DNA from: Gloeomargarita sp. SRBZ-1_bins_9
GTDB lineage: Bacteria > Cyanobacteriota > Cyanobacteriia > Gloeomargaritales > Gloeomargaritaceae
Length of the DNA: 52,858 nt
Assembly: GCA_039794565.1 (NCBI GenBank)
Contig: JAUQVX010000007.1
Coordinates: 59,613-112,470 of the forward strand
Direction of reading: 5' to 3'
The notes beneath the pieces were generated by a model. The model was not told where the DNA came from, made no database searches, and was given only the letters and a program-made list of their open reading frames with translations. Each line of letters opens with the position of its first letter. The stretch's first letter is position 1. The position numbers were made by a program, and so were the translations under genes. Shown here piece by piece: positions 9,628-17,565 of this stretch.

Positions 9628-9767
9628 AGCCGGGTCTGCGTCACCTGGAGGACCAGTCCCTGCATCGGCGGAGGGGAGGTGGCCCGCTTTCCTATAACCC
9701 TAACTTAAAGCCGTCTTAACAATGATCGGTCTAGGGTTGCGCTAGCTTGGTAAAAGGGGGGTGATTG

Positions 9768-9779
9768 AGCCAATTGGCT
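9768..9779. repeat. 12-bp perfect palindrome upstream of the small membrane-protein gene
   Basis: AGCCAATTGGCT is a perfect dyad 45 bp upstream of the start at 9824. Position and symmetry suit an operator or a short RNA hairpin. No regulator can be named from the sequence. Confidence 0.35.
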
Positions 9780-9823
9780 GTTGGAGAGCTGACTTGTAGG
9801 TTTTCATCTGTTGCAAGGTAACA

Positions 9824-10099
9824 ATGACTAACCAAGCTGAAGACCCTTTGAGTATTCCGTTACGCCCATTGATTCCCCTGTTAGTTGGGTTCATGGATGA
9901 TGCCCTTGTCGTTGGCTTGTCCCGTTTGGGTTGTACGCTGCCGGTTCTGAAGGTTTTGTCGCCCCTGATCATAGGCTGTACAGTGGGGTATGTCATCATT
10001 CAACTTTGTCACCAGGGGATGCCCCTGTTGAAACGACGCTGGAAAGCCTGCCCCGTAGCTGCCCTCAAGGGGCTTGGTCCAGGGGTTCCTGTAGAATGA
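9824..10099 (+). CDS. Small hypothetical membrane protein
   Basis: 91 residues, not recognised. ATG with AAGGT upstream. A mildly hydrophobic stretch (about 13-25) and a clear hydrophobic segment (about 42-62, with LSPLIIGCTVGYVIIQ) suggest one or two membrane helices, followed by a basic tail (LKRRWKA). The last 35 bp overlap the convergent gene at 10065-10427, so the final 11 residues may be poorly constrained. Supported mainly by its amino-acid make-up and ribosome site; it could be a chance frame. Confidence 0.5.
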   Translation: MTNQAEDPLSIPLRPLIPLLVGFMDDALVVGLSRLGCTLPVLKVLSPLIIGCTVGYVIIQLCHQGMPLLKRRWKACPVAALKGLGPGVPVE

Positions 10100-10427
10100 C
10101 CGCTGTATGCCCGCCGGGAGCAGTCAGCAGATAGGGACGAAGGGCCTGTTGCTGTCGGGGGGTCAGAGCAGTCCAAAATTGTTTGGCTTCAGGCACGTCC
10201 AATTCCTGTAACAGTTGAGCCTGTTGCGGAGGGGGCAGTTGCTGAAAAACGGTCATCGCCCGGTCATCGGGCAAGAGTAGCAACACCAGGGCCTGGCGAT
10301 GTAGGGGCAGTTCCGGCAGCTGGGTCACTAGCATCGAGTCGCTCAAACGCTGCAACTGATAGGCCATGACCTCTGGGCGGGTCAGGTGGTCAAACAAATG
10401 ATTCAGCACGTTGTCCGTCATGCTCAT
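10065..10427 (-). CDS. MgtE_N-like helical-repeat protein
   Basis: 120 residues. The middle (about 40-100) has repeated short helices with Leu-Pro turns (LLPDDRAMTVFQQLPPPQQ, LTPRQQQALRPYL) like the N-terminal superhelical domain of MgtE magnesium transporters, also found alone in soluble scaffold proteins. There is no membrane segment and no CBS domain, so it is not a transporter. The start could be 10427 or the Met two codons on. The function is not known. Confidence 0.65.
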   Translation of the reverse strand: MSMTDNVLNHLFDHLTRPEVMAYQLQRLSDSMLVTQLPELPLHRQALVLLLLPDDRAMTVFQQLPPPQQAQLLQELDVPEAKQFWTALTPRQQQALRPYLLTAPGGHTAVILQEPLDQAP

Positions 10428-10429
10428 CT

Positions 10430-10600
10430 CTAGGTAGCAACTAACAGGACCTGTTGCTGGGAAGATGGAGGGTTGACCAGAACCCGGGGAACCAGCACGG
10501 CATCTAGGATCACCCGGTTGGCCAGGGGAAGGTCAGGCCACAAGCACTTCCCCCAGCCATTCCCAGGCGCCCTGTCCTGTAGGTTCTGGAGCCAGGGCAA
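10430..10600 (-). other. Possible small frame or frameshifted remnant
   Basis: A 56-codon frame starts with TTG 2 bp after the DUF7219 stop and ends just before the 10427 start. Its C-terminal half (LANRVILDAVLVPRVLVNPP) looks protein-like. A neighbouring frame over the first half (GAWEWLGEVLVA then stop) looks better than this one, which suggests one ancestral small gene broken by an indel. No family recognised; weak. Confidence 0.2.
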
Positions 10601-10602
10601 GG

Positions 10603-10872
10603 CTAATCGGCTTCCAGAGGTCTGAAGTCTGCCGCCGTCTCCAGGGGTTGGTGCTCGACCACCAGGGACAGGTAAGGGCGCAATTCGTTCCAGCAGCTCA
10701 ATAGCTGTCGGTAGGTCTCATCTGTCGAGAGCTTACCGCCCGTGTGCAAACTGGCCAGAAAGGTCACCCGCTGGGCAAATAGTTGCAAATGCCGGTTGAA
10801 CTCGGCGCTGTAGCCGTCCATCGCTCCCCGGTAACGGGCCACCGGGTATAGGAACTGTTGCAGTTGACCCAT
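10603..10872 (-). CDS. DUF7219 family protein
   Basis: 89 residues. The pattern FLYPVARYRG, then FNRHLQLFAQRV, then LHTGGKLSTDETY and a Trp-containing helix (CWNELRP) matches a small all-helical protein family widespread in cyanobacteria (DUF7219). Its function is unknown. The start at 10872 is fixed by a ribosome site that is a near-perfect match to the 16S tail (AAAGGAGGTGAT, 4 bp before the ATG), so high translation is expected. A longer upstream frame in the same phase lacks such a site. Confidence 0.85.
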   Translation of the reverse strand: MGQLQQFLYPVARYRGAMDGYSAEFNRHLQLFAQRVTFLASLHTGGKLSTDETYRQLLSCWNELRPYLSLVVEHQPLETAADFRPLEAD

Positions 10873-10987
10873 GGTTATCACCTCCTTTGCCAAAGAAATC
10901 ATCCAGTTTGAGCCGGTCAAGCCTTGGGTCGCCGGGCGGGAACGGGGCTTCATCCAGGGATCTAGCACCCGACCGAAACAGCCGCAT
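10733..10987 (-). other. Overlapping 84-codon frame with strong ribosome site, doubtful gene
   Basis: ATG at 10987 is preceded by AAGGAGG with 8-bp spacing. The first 38 residues (from MRLFRSGARSLDEAPF to about DDFFGKGGDN) read like a protein, but from there it overlaps the DUF7219 gene out of frame for about 140 bp. It could be a short leader whose translation opens the DUF7219 ribosome site, or a broken gene. Confidence 0.25.
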
Positions 10988-11486
10988 GGCCCCCGCCTCC
11001 TTTTTGTCCGCCGGTCTGGACGTAAAAAATGCCAAAACTAATCCTCAAGGCCAGGATTTGCCCTGTCCTGCTTTGAAGCCAATAGGGGTTCTCTGGATTA
11101 CCTCAACGGGTCACCGCCGGTACCATGCCCGCAAGATGGCAAGGCCACTAAACCTACGAACGTCAACGTCTTCGTTTGACTAAGACACCAATAGCTAGGA
11201 GGTTCTCACCAGAGGACATCCACCATCGCCAGGATATGGCTCTATACCGACCCATAGCCCACCTCCTTTGAGCTTGCCGTTGACGTTCCCACCGTGCCCA
11301 GTAGTTAGTCAGGAGATGAGCTGCCCAGACCGCTAATTCAGCACCCCTACACGACCAGACCTGTCCCCTGCCCCTGGGCTAACGCGGAACTTCTCCCTGC
11401 TGATTGCAGCGCTCAGGCTACAACCACCAAAGGGTTCCGTAGTGGATGACTCCAGAAAAAAGAGGGTAATGTGTCTTCTGATTAGC
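10988..11486. other. Intergenic region between dnaG and the DUF7219 gene
   Basis: About 500 bp with no gene of normal length. On the minus strand, a 30-codon frame (11163-11255) has the ribosome site AAAGGAGGT 5 bp before its ATG. The dnaG stop codon lies inside an inverted repeat, CTGATT..AATCAG (about 11477-11502), with six T's about 17 bp further on; this is a weak candidate terminator. Nothing else was recognised. Confidence 0.5.
11163..11255 (-). CDS. Possible 30-residue microprotein
   Basis: The frame starts MGRYRAISWRWW, continues through a short apolar stretch (NLLAIGVLV) and ends KRRR. The ribosome site AAAGGAGGT is excellent, with 5-bp spacing to the ATG, and the neighbouring DUF7219 gene has the same type of site. 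Very basic and Trp-rich; no family recognised. The strong ribosome site is the only real support. Confidence 0.25.
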   Translation of the reverse strand: MGRYRAISWRWWMSSGENLLAIGVLVKRRR

Positions 11487-13478
11487 TTAGCTCGACCAAT
11501 CAGCGGTGTCAATCTCAATGGAGGGCTGCCCGGGGTCGGTTGCCGCCAGGCTCGGACGGGCAGGTTGCCAGCAGCGTTGCCGGTCCAGGTGTTCCAAATA
11601 GCTTTTCTCCGCCTGGATGGAGTCCTGTAGGCGTTGCAGTTCGGCCAAAAGGGCCTGGCGCTCCTGTAGGTCCTGGGTTTGACTGAGCAATTGGCTGCGC
11701 TCCTGCCACAGAGAAAGCAGCTGCTGGCAGTTCTTTTCGCAGATCACGCGGGCGATGGTGGCCACAGCCGATTGGATGACCAAAGGGGGCTGGCGCAGTT
11801 CTAACGCCGTCACTTCGTTGAGCTGGAACAATCCCTGGACCTGGCGCATTTCTTCGGGGTAATCCTGGTGGAGCCGTTGCAGGGCCTGAATCAGGTCCAG
11901 GGTGTAGGGCACGCCACCGCTTTGGGCAACCCGTTGCTCCAGCGCCCGAATTTGCTGCCATAGCCAGCGGTGATGGGGCGTACCAAAGGCCAAATCCCAC
12001 TCCTCCAGGGCATCCACCACCGCTTGGCGATAGGGGGGCAAGTGTAGGTAGATCCGCAGGAGTTGGGCCTCGGCCGCCTCTAGTAAATTGGCGCTGGTCA
12101 CCGGTGGTACAAACCGCTGTGGGGCAACATCACACCGGCGCAGGAGCCGACGCAGGTAGGCCTCCAGTTGCAATACCAACCGGGCGTTTCCCTGGCTCAG
12201 GTCGTTGACCGCTGTACTGAGGTAGCGCAGGCGCAGGGCCGGATTGGGAATTTGACGCAGCAGGTCGGCTAACTCCCGCAGAATGGCCATTAACTGGTCG
12301 GGTCGGCGGTTGTCCCGTTGCAGCAAAATCCGGTTGATCTGCCAGTCCAACCACAGGGGGGCCGCCCGCACCAGGGCCTGGTAGTCTTCGGCGGTGTGTT
12401 CTTGCAGGTAGTCGGCGGCGTCCTTGCCAGCAGGTAGATACAACACGTGCAACGCCACTTCCCCCCGGTAGGCCATGGTCTGCACCTCGGCGATCACCCG
12501 ATCCACCGCTTTTTGGCCGGCCGCGTCCGCATCAAAGTTCAGAATCACCCGCTTGGATTCCGTATAGCGCAGGAGCAATCGCACCTGGTCCGCGTTCAAG
12601 GCAGTTCCTAATACGGCCACGGTGTGGGTCAGGCCGGCCTGGTGCAGGGCTATGGCGTCGAAATAACCCTCCACCACCAGCACCTCATCAGCGCGGGCAA
12701 TGGCCTCCTTGGCCTTATCCAGGGCAAACAGGACCTGGCTTTTGTTGAACAGGGGTGTTTCCGGCGAGTTGAGATACTTGGGTTCTTCGCCATCGAGACT
12801 GCGGCCCCCAAACCCAATCACCCGCCCCTGGGCATCCCGAATGGGAATCATCAAGCGGTTGCGGAACCGGTCGTAGTAGCCACCGCTGGAGCGCGGCACA
12901 ATCAACCCCGCCTCGGCCACCAGGGGGGCTGGAAATCCCTTGTGTTCCACCAGATAGCTGTAGAGGGTCTGCCAGCCGTGGGGCGCATAACCCAGTTGAA
13001 ACGCCTGGATGGTCTCCGGGGTCAACCGCCGTTTTTGGGTGAGGTAATCCATCACCATTTGATTGTTCTTCTGAGCCAGGGCGTAGGCGTAAAAGTGGGC
13101 GGCCACGGCCAGGATTTCGTAGAGTTGTTGCCGGCGGGCAAGTTGCTGTTGCAGTTGTTTTTGTTGTTCCGGCTCCAGGGTACGAATGGGAACTTGATAG
13201 CGATGGGCCAGGTCCAGGATCACCTCTTGAAATGAGGTTTTCCCTAGCTCCATCAGGAACTTGATGGCATCCCCCCCGGCGCCACAACTGAAGCAGTGAT
13301 AGAGCTGCTTTTGGGGATTGACATGAAAACTGGGGTTTTTATCGTCGTGGAAGGGACATAGGCCCACCAAATCCTTCCCCTGGCGCCGCAGCACCACCCG
13401 GGTGGAAACGATGTCCACAATGTCTAACTTTCGCCGCACCTGTTCGATGGTTTCCGGGTGCAGCCGGGGCGTGTCCAT
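11487..13478 (-). CDS. dnaG: DNA primase
   Basis: Synthesises RNA primers at the replication fork (663 aa, normal). The N-terminal CHC2 zinc-binding domain is seen in GLCPFHDDKNPSF and YHCFSCGAGGDA (about residues 35-70). The primase core follows, with GFGGRSLDGEEPKYLNSPET (about 218-237). The TOPRIM domain has VVEGYFDAIALHQ (about 262-274) and the metal-binding aspartates in LNFDADAAG. The C-terminal region after 430 is the DnaB-interacting helical part and is less conserved. No rpoD neighbour is present, unlike the classical macromolecular synthesis operon. Confidence 0.96.
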   Translation of the reverse strand: MDTPRLHPETIEQVRRKLDIVDIVSTRVVLRRQGKDLVGLCPFHDDKNPSFHVNPQKQLYHCFSCGAGGDAIKFLMELGKTSFQEVILDLAHRYQVPIRTLEPEQQKQLQQQLARRQQLYEILAVAAHFYAYALAQKNNQMVMDYLTQKRRLTPETIQAFQLGYAPHGWQTLYSYLVEHKGFPAPLVAEAGLIVPRSSGGYYDRFRNRLMIPIRDAQGRVIGFGGRSLDGEEPKYLNSPETPLFNKSQVLFALDKAKEAIARADEVLVVEGYFDAIALHQAGLTHTVAVLGTALNADQVRLLLRYTESKRVILNFDADAAGQKAVDRVIAEVQTMAYRGEVALHVLYLPAGKDAADYLQEHTAEDYQALVRAAPLWLDWQINRILLQRDNRRPDQLMAILRELADLLRQIPNPALRLRYLSTAVNDLSQGNARLVLQLEAYLRRLLRRCDVAPQRFVPPVTSANLLEAAEAQLLRIYLHLPPYRQAVVDALEEWDLAFGTPHHRWLWQQIRALEQRVAQSGGVPYTLDLIQALQRLHQDYPEEMRQVQGLFQLNEVTALELRQPPLVIQSAVATIARVICEKNCQQLLSLWQERSQLLSQTQDLQERQALLAELQRLQDSIQAEKSYLEHLDRQRCWQPARPSLAATDPGQPSIEIDTADWSS

Positions 13479-13523
13479 TGGTTGGGGAAAGACGGGATGG
13501 CTCTATTGTATCCCCTAATCCCC

Positions 13524-13796
13524 CTAGGACACGCTGCGCCGCCCCAAGGCATAAACCCCCGCCCCGATGGCCGCCAGCAGAGCACAGCTGACCCCCCAGC
13601 TTTTGCCCAGGGACCCGTCCAAAACCCATTCCCAGGCCGTACCCACCCCAAGGAGAGGCAAAATGGCCACCACGGAAGCCAGCGCCGAGGGCAAGCGTCG
13701 CTCTAGGCGTTCATAGATCCAATCGTTGAGGTCCATAAACCCCCAGTACAGGGCAATCGCCCACAGACAGGCTCCTGCCACCATCCCTGCCGTCAT
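13524..13796 (-). CDS. Hypothetical small membrane protein
   Basis: 90 residues with three hydrophobic stretches (about 5-20, 38-58 and 66-84) and a polar loop DLNDWIYERLERRLPS. It is not recognised. It starts 3 bp after the TM2-domain gene, so the two are probably co-transcribed and may act together in the membrane; that is inferred from position only. The weak ribosome-site match (TAGG) fits coupled translation from the upstream gene. Confidence 0.7.
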   Translation of the reverse strand: MTAGMVAGACLWAIALYWGFMDLNDWIYERLERRLPSALASVVAILPLLGVGTAWEWVLDGSLGKSWGVSCALLAAIGAGVYALGRRSVS

Positions 13797-13799
13797 CGC

Positions 13800-14075
13800 C
13801 TATAGCCAACCCTTTTTGTTGAAGATGTAGGTATGGGCAAATTCCTCGTCACTTTTGGTGAGGTAGATAATCCCTTCGATCAGGCCGACAATTCCCATCG
13901 CCGCCGAGGCTAAACCACAGGTGATGATGCCGCCGACCAGGGTCACCAGCAGCATGATCAATCCCTCGGTGGTGTAGCCCAGAACAAACTTATGCACCCC
14001 CAGGGCACCCAGCACAATCGCCAGGACACCGGCCAGTATCTTTTTATTGGTCATGTCGGGTGGATTGGTGGTCAT
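13800..14075 (-). CDS. TM2 domain-containing membrane protein
   Basis: 91 residues. The core KILAGVLAIVLGALGVHKFVLG, then TEGLIMLLVTLVGGIITCGLAS with a G-x-x-E segment (GLIEGIIYL), is the TM2 two-helix hairpin joined by a short tight turn. The family occurs in bacteria and animals without a firm bacterial function. The start is the ATG at 14075 with GAGGAG 8 bp upstream; a GTG three codons earlier sits on top of that site and is unlikely. The C-terminus is polar (SDEEFAHTYIFNKKGW). Confidence 0.88.
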   Translation of the reverse strand: MTTNPPDMTNKKILAGVLAIVLGALGVHKFVLGYTTEGLIMLLVTLVGGIITCGLASAAMGIVGLIEGIIYLTKSDEEFAHTYIFNKKGWL

Positions 14076-14115
14076 CACGTTCACTCCTCACGATGTTTCT
14101 TCTAAACCGGCAACC

Positions 14116-14571
14116 TTATGACGATTGTAGCCCCAAGCGGTCAGCCGCGCGTTGGCCCCCCGCCAGGGCGGCGATTTCGTCGTCAAAGCGGTCGGCCATT
14201 TCCATAATCGAACGGGCGGAAGTTTCCAGCTCCTTGGGGTCACACGTTGAACCCACTATCGTGTGCTCAAGCAAAATATCCCCGTCCTCGTCAATGCCGA
14301 AGGCCCCGAAGGGAATTTCCGTGTTTTTGCGCAACAGGTACTGCAACAGTTCCGGTTTGAGTTCTGCGCCCTTGACCACGTAGGACCAGGTACAAATGAG
14401 GGCATCGTTCTCGGTCCAGGGCAATACTTCTACCGCAGCATAAGCCGACCCCCGGGGGATGATAAAAATGGGTAAATCATCCCGCACTTCCAACTGGTCG
14501 CCGAATAGCTCTTGCATCCAAGGACGGATTTTTTCGTAGCAGGCCCGTTGCGGCTTGCTGGCAAAGTGCAT
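14116..14571 (-). CDS. YbjN-domain protein
   Basis: 151 residues, soluble and acidic. The arrangement DLPIFIIPRGSAYAAVEVLPW, then DALICTWSYVVKGAEL, then LLQYLLRKNTEIPFGAFGIDEDGDILLEHTI is the YbjN/type III secretion chaperone-like alpha-beta fold common in cyanobacterial genomes. Such proteins are thought to assist or regulate other proteins; the partner is unknown. Transcribed toward the TM2 gene (40-bp gap), so possibly in one unit. The promoter must lie in the 164-bp gap shared with the divergent cyclase gene. Confidence 0.8.
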   Translation of the reverse strand: MHFASKPQRACYEKIRPWMQELFGDQLEVRDDLPIFIIPRGSAYAAVEVLPWTENDALICTWSYVVKGAELKPELLQYLLRKNTEIPFGAFGIDEDGDILLEHTIVGSTCDPKELETSARSIMEMADRFDDEIAALAGGQRAADRLGLQSS

Positions 14572-14735
14572 GGTGGCTTCCTCGTGTACATCTGCCCTTT
14601 AGTTTACCGGCAAACGGGGAATCCCCAGGTTAAGTTCCGGTAATGAACGGCCCCAAACCTAAAAACCTCCCGCACAAATGGGTTCGGGTCCCAGGTCTTG
14701 CCTTAGGATACGGGTAGCCCTGCAATCAGACCCCT

Positions 14736-15848
14736 ATGGAAACAGCGGCCAGTCCTCTAGCGGAGATGGCCATCTTGGTTGTGGACGATTCTCCCAGTCA
14801 GCGGTTGTCCTTACTGGCCATCCTAAAGGCGGCGGGTTTCCAACGGCTGTACGCCTGCGATAGCGCCCAGGAGGCCTTCGCTCTCCTGCATCGGCAGCCT
14901 GTGGATTTAATCCTCATGGACGTGAGCATGCCCAAAATCAACGGCATCGAAGCCTGCCGCCACCTGAAAAGCCAACCCGCATTCCACGATATTCCCGTCA
15001 TTATGGTCACCGCCAGTGTGGAGGTGTCCGACCTGGAATCGGCGTTTGAAGCGGGGGCAACGGATTACATCGTCAAACCACCCCACCAAATCGAACTCCT
15101 GGCCCGGGTGCGTTCCTGTTTGCGGCTCAAGCACGAAACGGACCAGCGCAAAGCCAAGGAAGCCCAATTGCGCCAGGCCCTGCAATCTTTGGATGAACAG
15201 CACCGTTTGCTGCGCTTAGAGCAGGAAAAGTCCGAGCGTTTACTGCTCAACATCCTGCCCAAACCGGTAGCGGAACGGCTCAAGCAGGGCCAGCAGGTGA
15301 TTGCCGACCATTTCCCGGCGGTAACGGTGCTGTTTGCCGATATTGTGGATTTCACCTCGTTAGCCGCCCGCATGCCCGCCCAGGAGGTGGTGGCCCTCCT
15401 CAATGGGGTGTTCTCCCAGTTTGATCACCTGGCGGAACGCCATGGCTTGGAGAAGATCAAAACCATCGGCGATGCCTATATGGTGGTGGGGGGATTGCCC
15501 ATGTCCCGTCCTGACCACGCTCAAGCGGTGGCAGCTTTTGCCCTGGACGTGCTGGCTACCTTACAGGCGGATGAAAACACCCAACGACTGTTGCGGGTAC
15601 GGATCGGTATGCACAGCGGACCAGTAGTGGCGGGGGTCATCGGCACCAAAAAGTTCATCTACGACCTGTGGGGGGATACGGTGAACACCGCCAGCCGCAT
15701 GCAAATGGTGGGCCACCCCAACACCATTCAGGTCTCGGAAGCCACCTATCATCTGCTCAAGGCGGAATTTGTCCTCCAGGAACGGGGGGTCATTCCGGTC
15801 AAGGGCAAGGGCGAAATGCGGGTGTACTACCTACTGGGCCGCCGTTAG
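14736..15848 (+). CDS. Response regulator fused to class III adenylate cyclase
   Basis: 370 residues. The receiver domain (about 10-128) has acidic pair Asp17/Asp18, phospho-Asp62 in LILMDVSMP and Lys114 in YIVKPP. A coiled coil (about 130-180) leads to a class III cyclase domain (about 194-368). All catalytic residues are visible: metal-binding Asp202 (VLFADIVDF) and Asp246 (KTIGDAYM), adenine-selecting Lys242 and Asp310 (FIYDLWGDT), and Asn317 with Arg321 (VNTASRM). The Lys/Asp pair predicts cAMP rather than cGMP production. Phosphorylation by an unknown histidine kinase probably controls dimer activity. Standing alone, with no kinase gene beside it. No clear ribosome site before the ATG. 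Confidence 0.93.
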   Translation: METAASPLAEMAILVVDDSPSQRLSLLAILKAAGFQRLYACDSAQEAFALLHRQPVDLILMDVSMPKINGIEACRHLKSQPAFHDIPVIMVTASVEVSDLESAFEAGATDYIVKPPHQIELLARVRSCLRLKHETDQRKAKEAQLRQALQSLDEQHRLLRLEQEKSERLLLNILPKPVAERLKQGQQVIADHFPAVTVLFADIVDFTSLAARMPAQEVVALLNGVFSQFDHLAERHGLEKIKTIGDAYMVVGGLPMSRPDHAQAVAAFALDVLATLQADENTQRLLRVRIGMHSGPVVAGVIGTKKFIYDLWGDTVNTASRMQMVGHPNTIQVSEATYHLLKAEFVLQERGVIPVKGKGEMRVYYLLGRR

Positions 15849-15856
15849 AGCCGTTG

Positions 15857-16221
15857 CTACTGCTTTTGCAATTCCTCCAGGACCGCTGCTGGGGGCATGG
15901 GCAGCCGCTGCACCGGGAATCCCTTGGCTCCAGGGTCCGGCGGGCACTGGGCCAGGTTGATCACCGGACGAAACCCCTGTTGCACAAATACCTTGTAGTT
16001 ATTGACCAACTCCTAGGAACCCTGGAAATGCAACTCTAATTGCAGGCCCGGCTGTTGTTGCTCAAAGTGGGGTTGCCAAGCTTCCAGCACCTGCCGCAGT
16101 TCCGTTCCTACCACCACCACTTGCGGGATACCCCCGGCAGCGGCGCCCAGGTCAACACTACCCCTGCCACCAATATCCCCAGGGATAGAAGGGTTCGGCG
16201 CCGCAGATGCTTTGGTTTCAC
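15857..16221 (-). pseudogene. Decayed substrate-binding-type (VWA-associated) lipoprotein or secreted protein gene
   Basis: Three separate lesions are visible. A GTG-initiated frame (16221) encodes a signal-anchor (LRRRTLLSLGILVAGVVL, then TWAPLPG). A shift of frame then leads into VVVVGTELRQVLEAWQPHF and LQLELHFQGS, typical of cyanobacterial extracellular binding proteins with QGS-x-ELVNNY. An in-frame TAG follows at the position of the next residue, then ELVNNYK runs directly into VFVQQGFRPV, which looks like the C-terminal end of such a protein. A normal member would be several hundred residues longer, so the middle has been deleted. The family name is inference; the gene death is seen directly. 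Confidence 0.75.
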
Positions 16222-16253
16222 CGCAGGAGGGGGTATAGCCGGTCACCGTTTCC

Positions 16254-17432
16254 CTACCCCCAGTGTAGTGAGCGTTTGGGCCAGGGAATGACCTCGTCCC
16301 GGTCCACCTCCCGCGCCACCCGCACCAGCAGACCCGCCAGGAGAAAACTGGCCAACAGGGAGTTCCCCCCGTAGCTAAAAAACGGCAAGGGTAACCCCGT
16401 AGTGGGCAACACCCCCGTCGCCACGCCGATATTCAACAACGACTGCCCCACCAGCAAGACCGTTGCCCCCAGGGCCACCAAACGCAGGGCCGGTTGCGTT
16501 TCTGTCGCCAGGGCCACTCGCAGCCCCCACCCCCCGTACACCAGCAAAAACGCCAAAAACAGCAACCCCCCAATCAACCCGAATTCCTCAGCAAAGACTG
16601 CGAAGATAAAATCCGTGTGCTGGATGGGCAAGAAAAACCATTTCTGTTGGGACAGGCCCAGCCCCGTGCCCCACAGGCCCCCCGACCCCACCGCCAGTAA
16701 ACTCTGCACCAGTTGATATCCATGCCCCAGGGGGTCGGCCCAGGGATTGAGAAAAGATACCACCCGTTGCCGTTGGTAGTCTTTAAGCATCAGGCTGATC
16801 CCGGCCAGGAGCACGCCCGTGACCGCCGTAGTTCCCAGATAAAACCAGGGCAACCCCGCCACCAGCGCCAGCACCCACAGGGTCATCCCCGTCAGCCCCG
16901 CCATGCTCAGGTTCGGTTGCAGCAAAATCATGCCCACCACCAGGGCAAACACCCCCAGCCAACACAACCGTGCCATCGGGGAAACGTGGAACCAATTGCC
17001 AAAGAGCCGACTGCTTTGCAGGATGAGAAAGGGTTTCACCAGTTCCGACGGCTGCACCAGCAACGGCCCCAGCGCCAGCCAGCGACTCGCTTCGTTCACC
17101 TCCGTGCCATGGGATAGCGTCAACCCCATCAGCACCGTACACACCAACAACCCCGGTCCGGCCATCCGCCACCACCATTTCAGCGGCAGCCGCAACACCG
17201 CACTGTAGCCCAAGACCCCCAATATTGCCCAGGCCAACTGCCGCTTGATGTAATAAAATCCATCCCCGTGGTCGGCCAAACTCATAGGCAAGGATGCCGA
17301 AAATAGCACCACCAAGCCCACCCCCAGCCACAGAAACGTTAGTCGTTGCAACCAGCGGGCCGCCGCCGACCAGGACAATACCTCTGGGTCCGCAAAGGGC
17401 AACAACCAGCGCCGGAGACTATTGATTACCAT
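16254..17432 (-). CDS. ftsW: Cell division protein FtsW (SEDS peptidoglycan polymerase)
   Basis: SEDS-family glycosyltransferase that polymerises septal peptidoglycan from lipid II (392 aa as called). About ten membrane helices. Key motifs are FYYIKRQLAW, the QPSELVKPFLIL segment, LLQPNLSMAG with the expected loop, GWGTGLGLSQQKWFFLPIQHTDFIFAVFAEEFG-type sequence (about 270-300) and the C-terminal LPLPFFSYGGNSLLA. The last segment and general layout favour FtsW over RodA, but the two are close. The start is set at the internal Met MVINSLRRWL; a Met 11 codons earlier is possible but overlaps a TATATT that resembles a -10 box. Confidence 0.9.
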   Translation of the reverse strand: MVINSLRRWLLPFADPEVLSWSAAARWLQRLTFLWLGVGLVVLFSASLPMSLADHGDGFYYIKRQLAWAILGVLGYSAVLRLPLKWWWRMAGPGLLVCTVLMGLTLSHGTEVNEASRWLALGPLLVQPSELVKPFLILQSSRLFGNWFHVSPMARLCWLGVFALVVGMILLQPNLSMAGLTGMTLWVLALVAGLPWFYLGTTAVTGVLLAGISLMLKDYQRQRVVSFLNPWADPLGHGYQLVQSLLAVGSGGLWGTGLGLSQQKWFFLPIQHTDFIFAVFAEEFGLIGGLLFLAFLLVYGGWGLRVALATETQPALRLVALGATVLLVGQSLLNIGVATGVLPTTGLPLPFFSYGGNSLLASFLLAGLLVRVAREVDRDEVIPWPKRSLHWG

Positions 17433-17565
17433 GAGCTTGACTGGAACTACAAAATCAATATACATTACGATAGATGGGTACTCAGATGGCCAAGCGCTAG
17501 GGCTGTCAGCTAAAACTCAGCGTTTCTCAAGATTGCCGCTCCTTTGAATTTGCAGTAGGTAACTC

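Noticed and set aside
12624-13235. 203-codon plus-strand frame opposite dnaG
   Set aside because: It fully overlaps DNA primase on the other strand and has no family resemblance.
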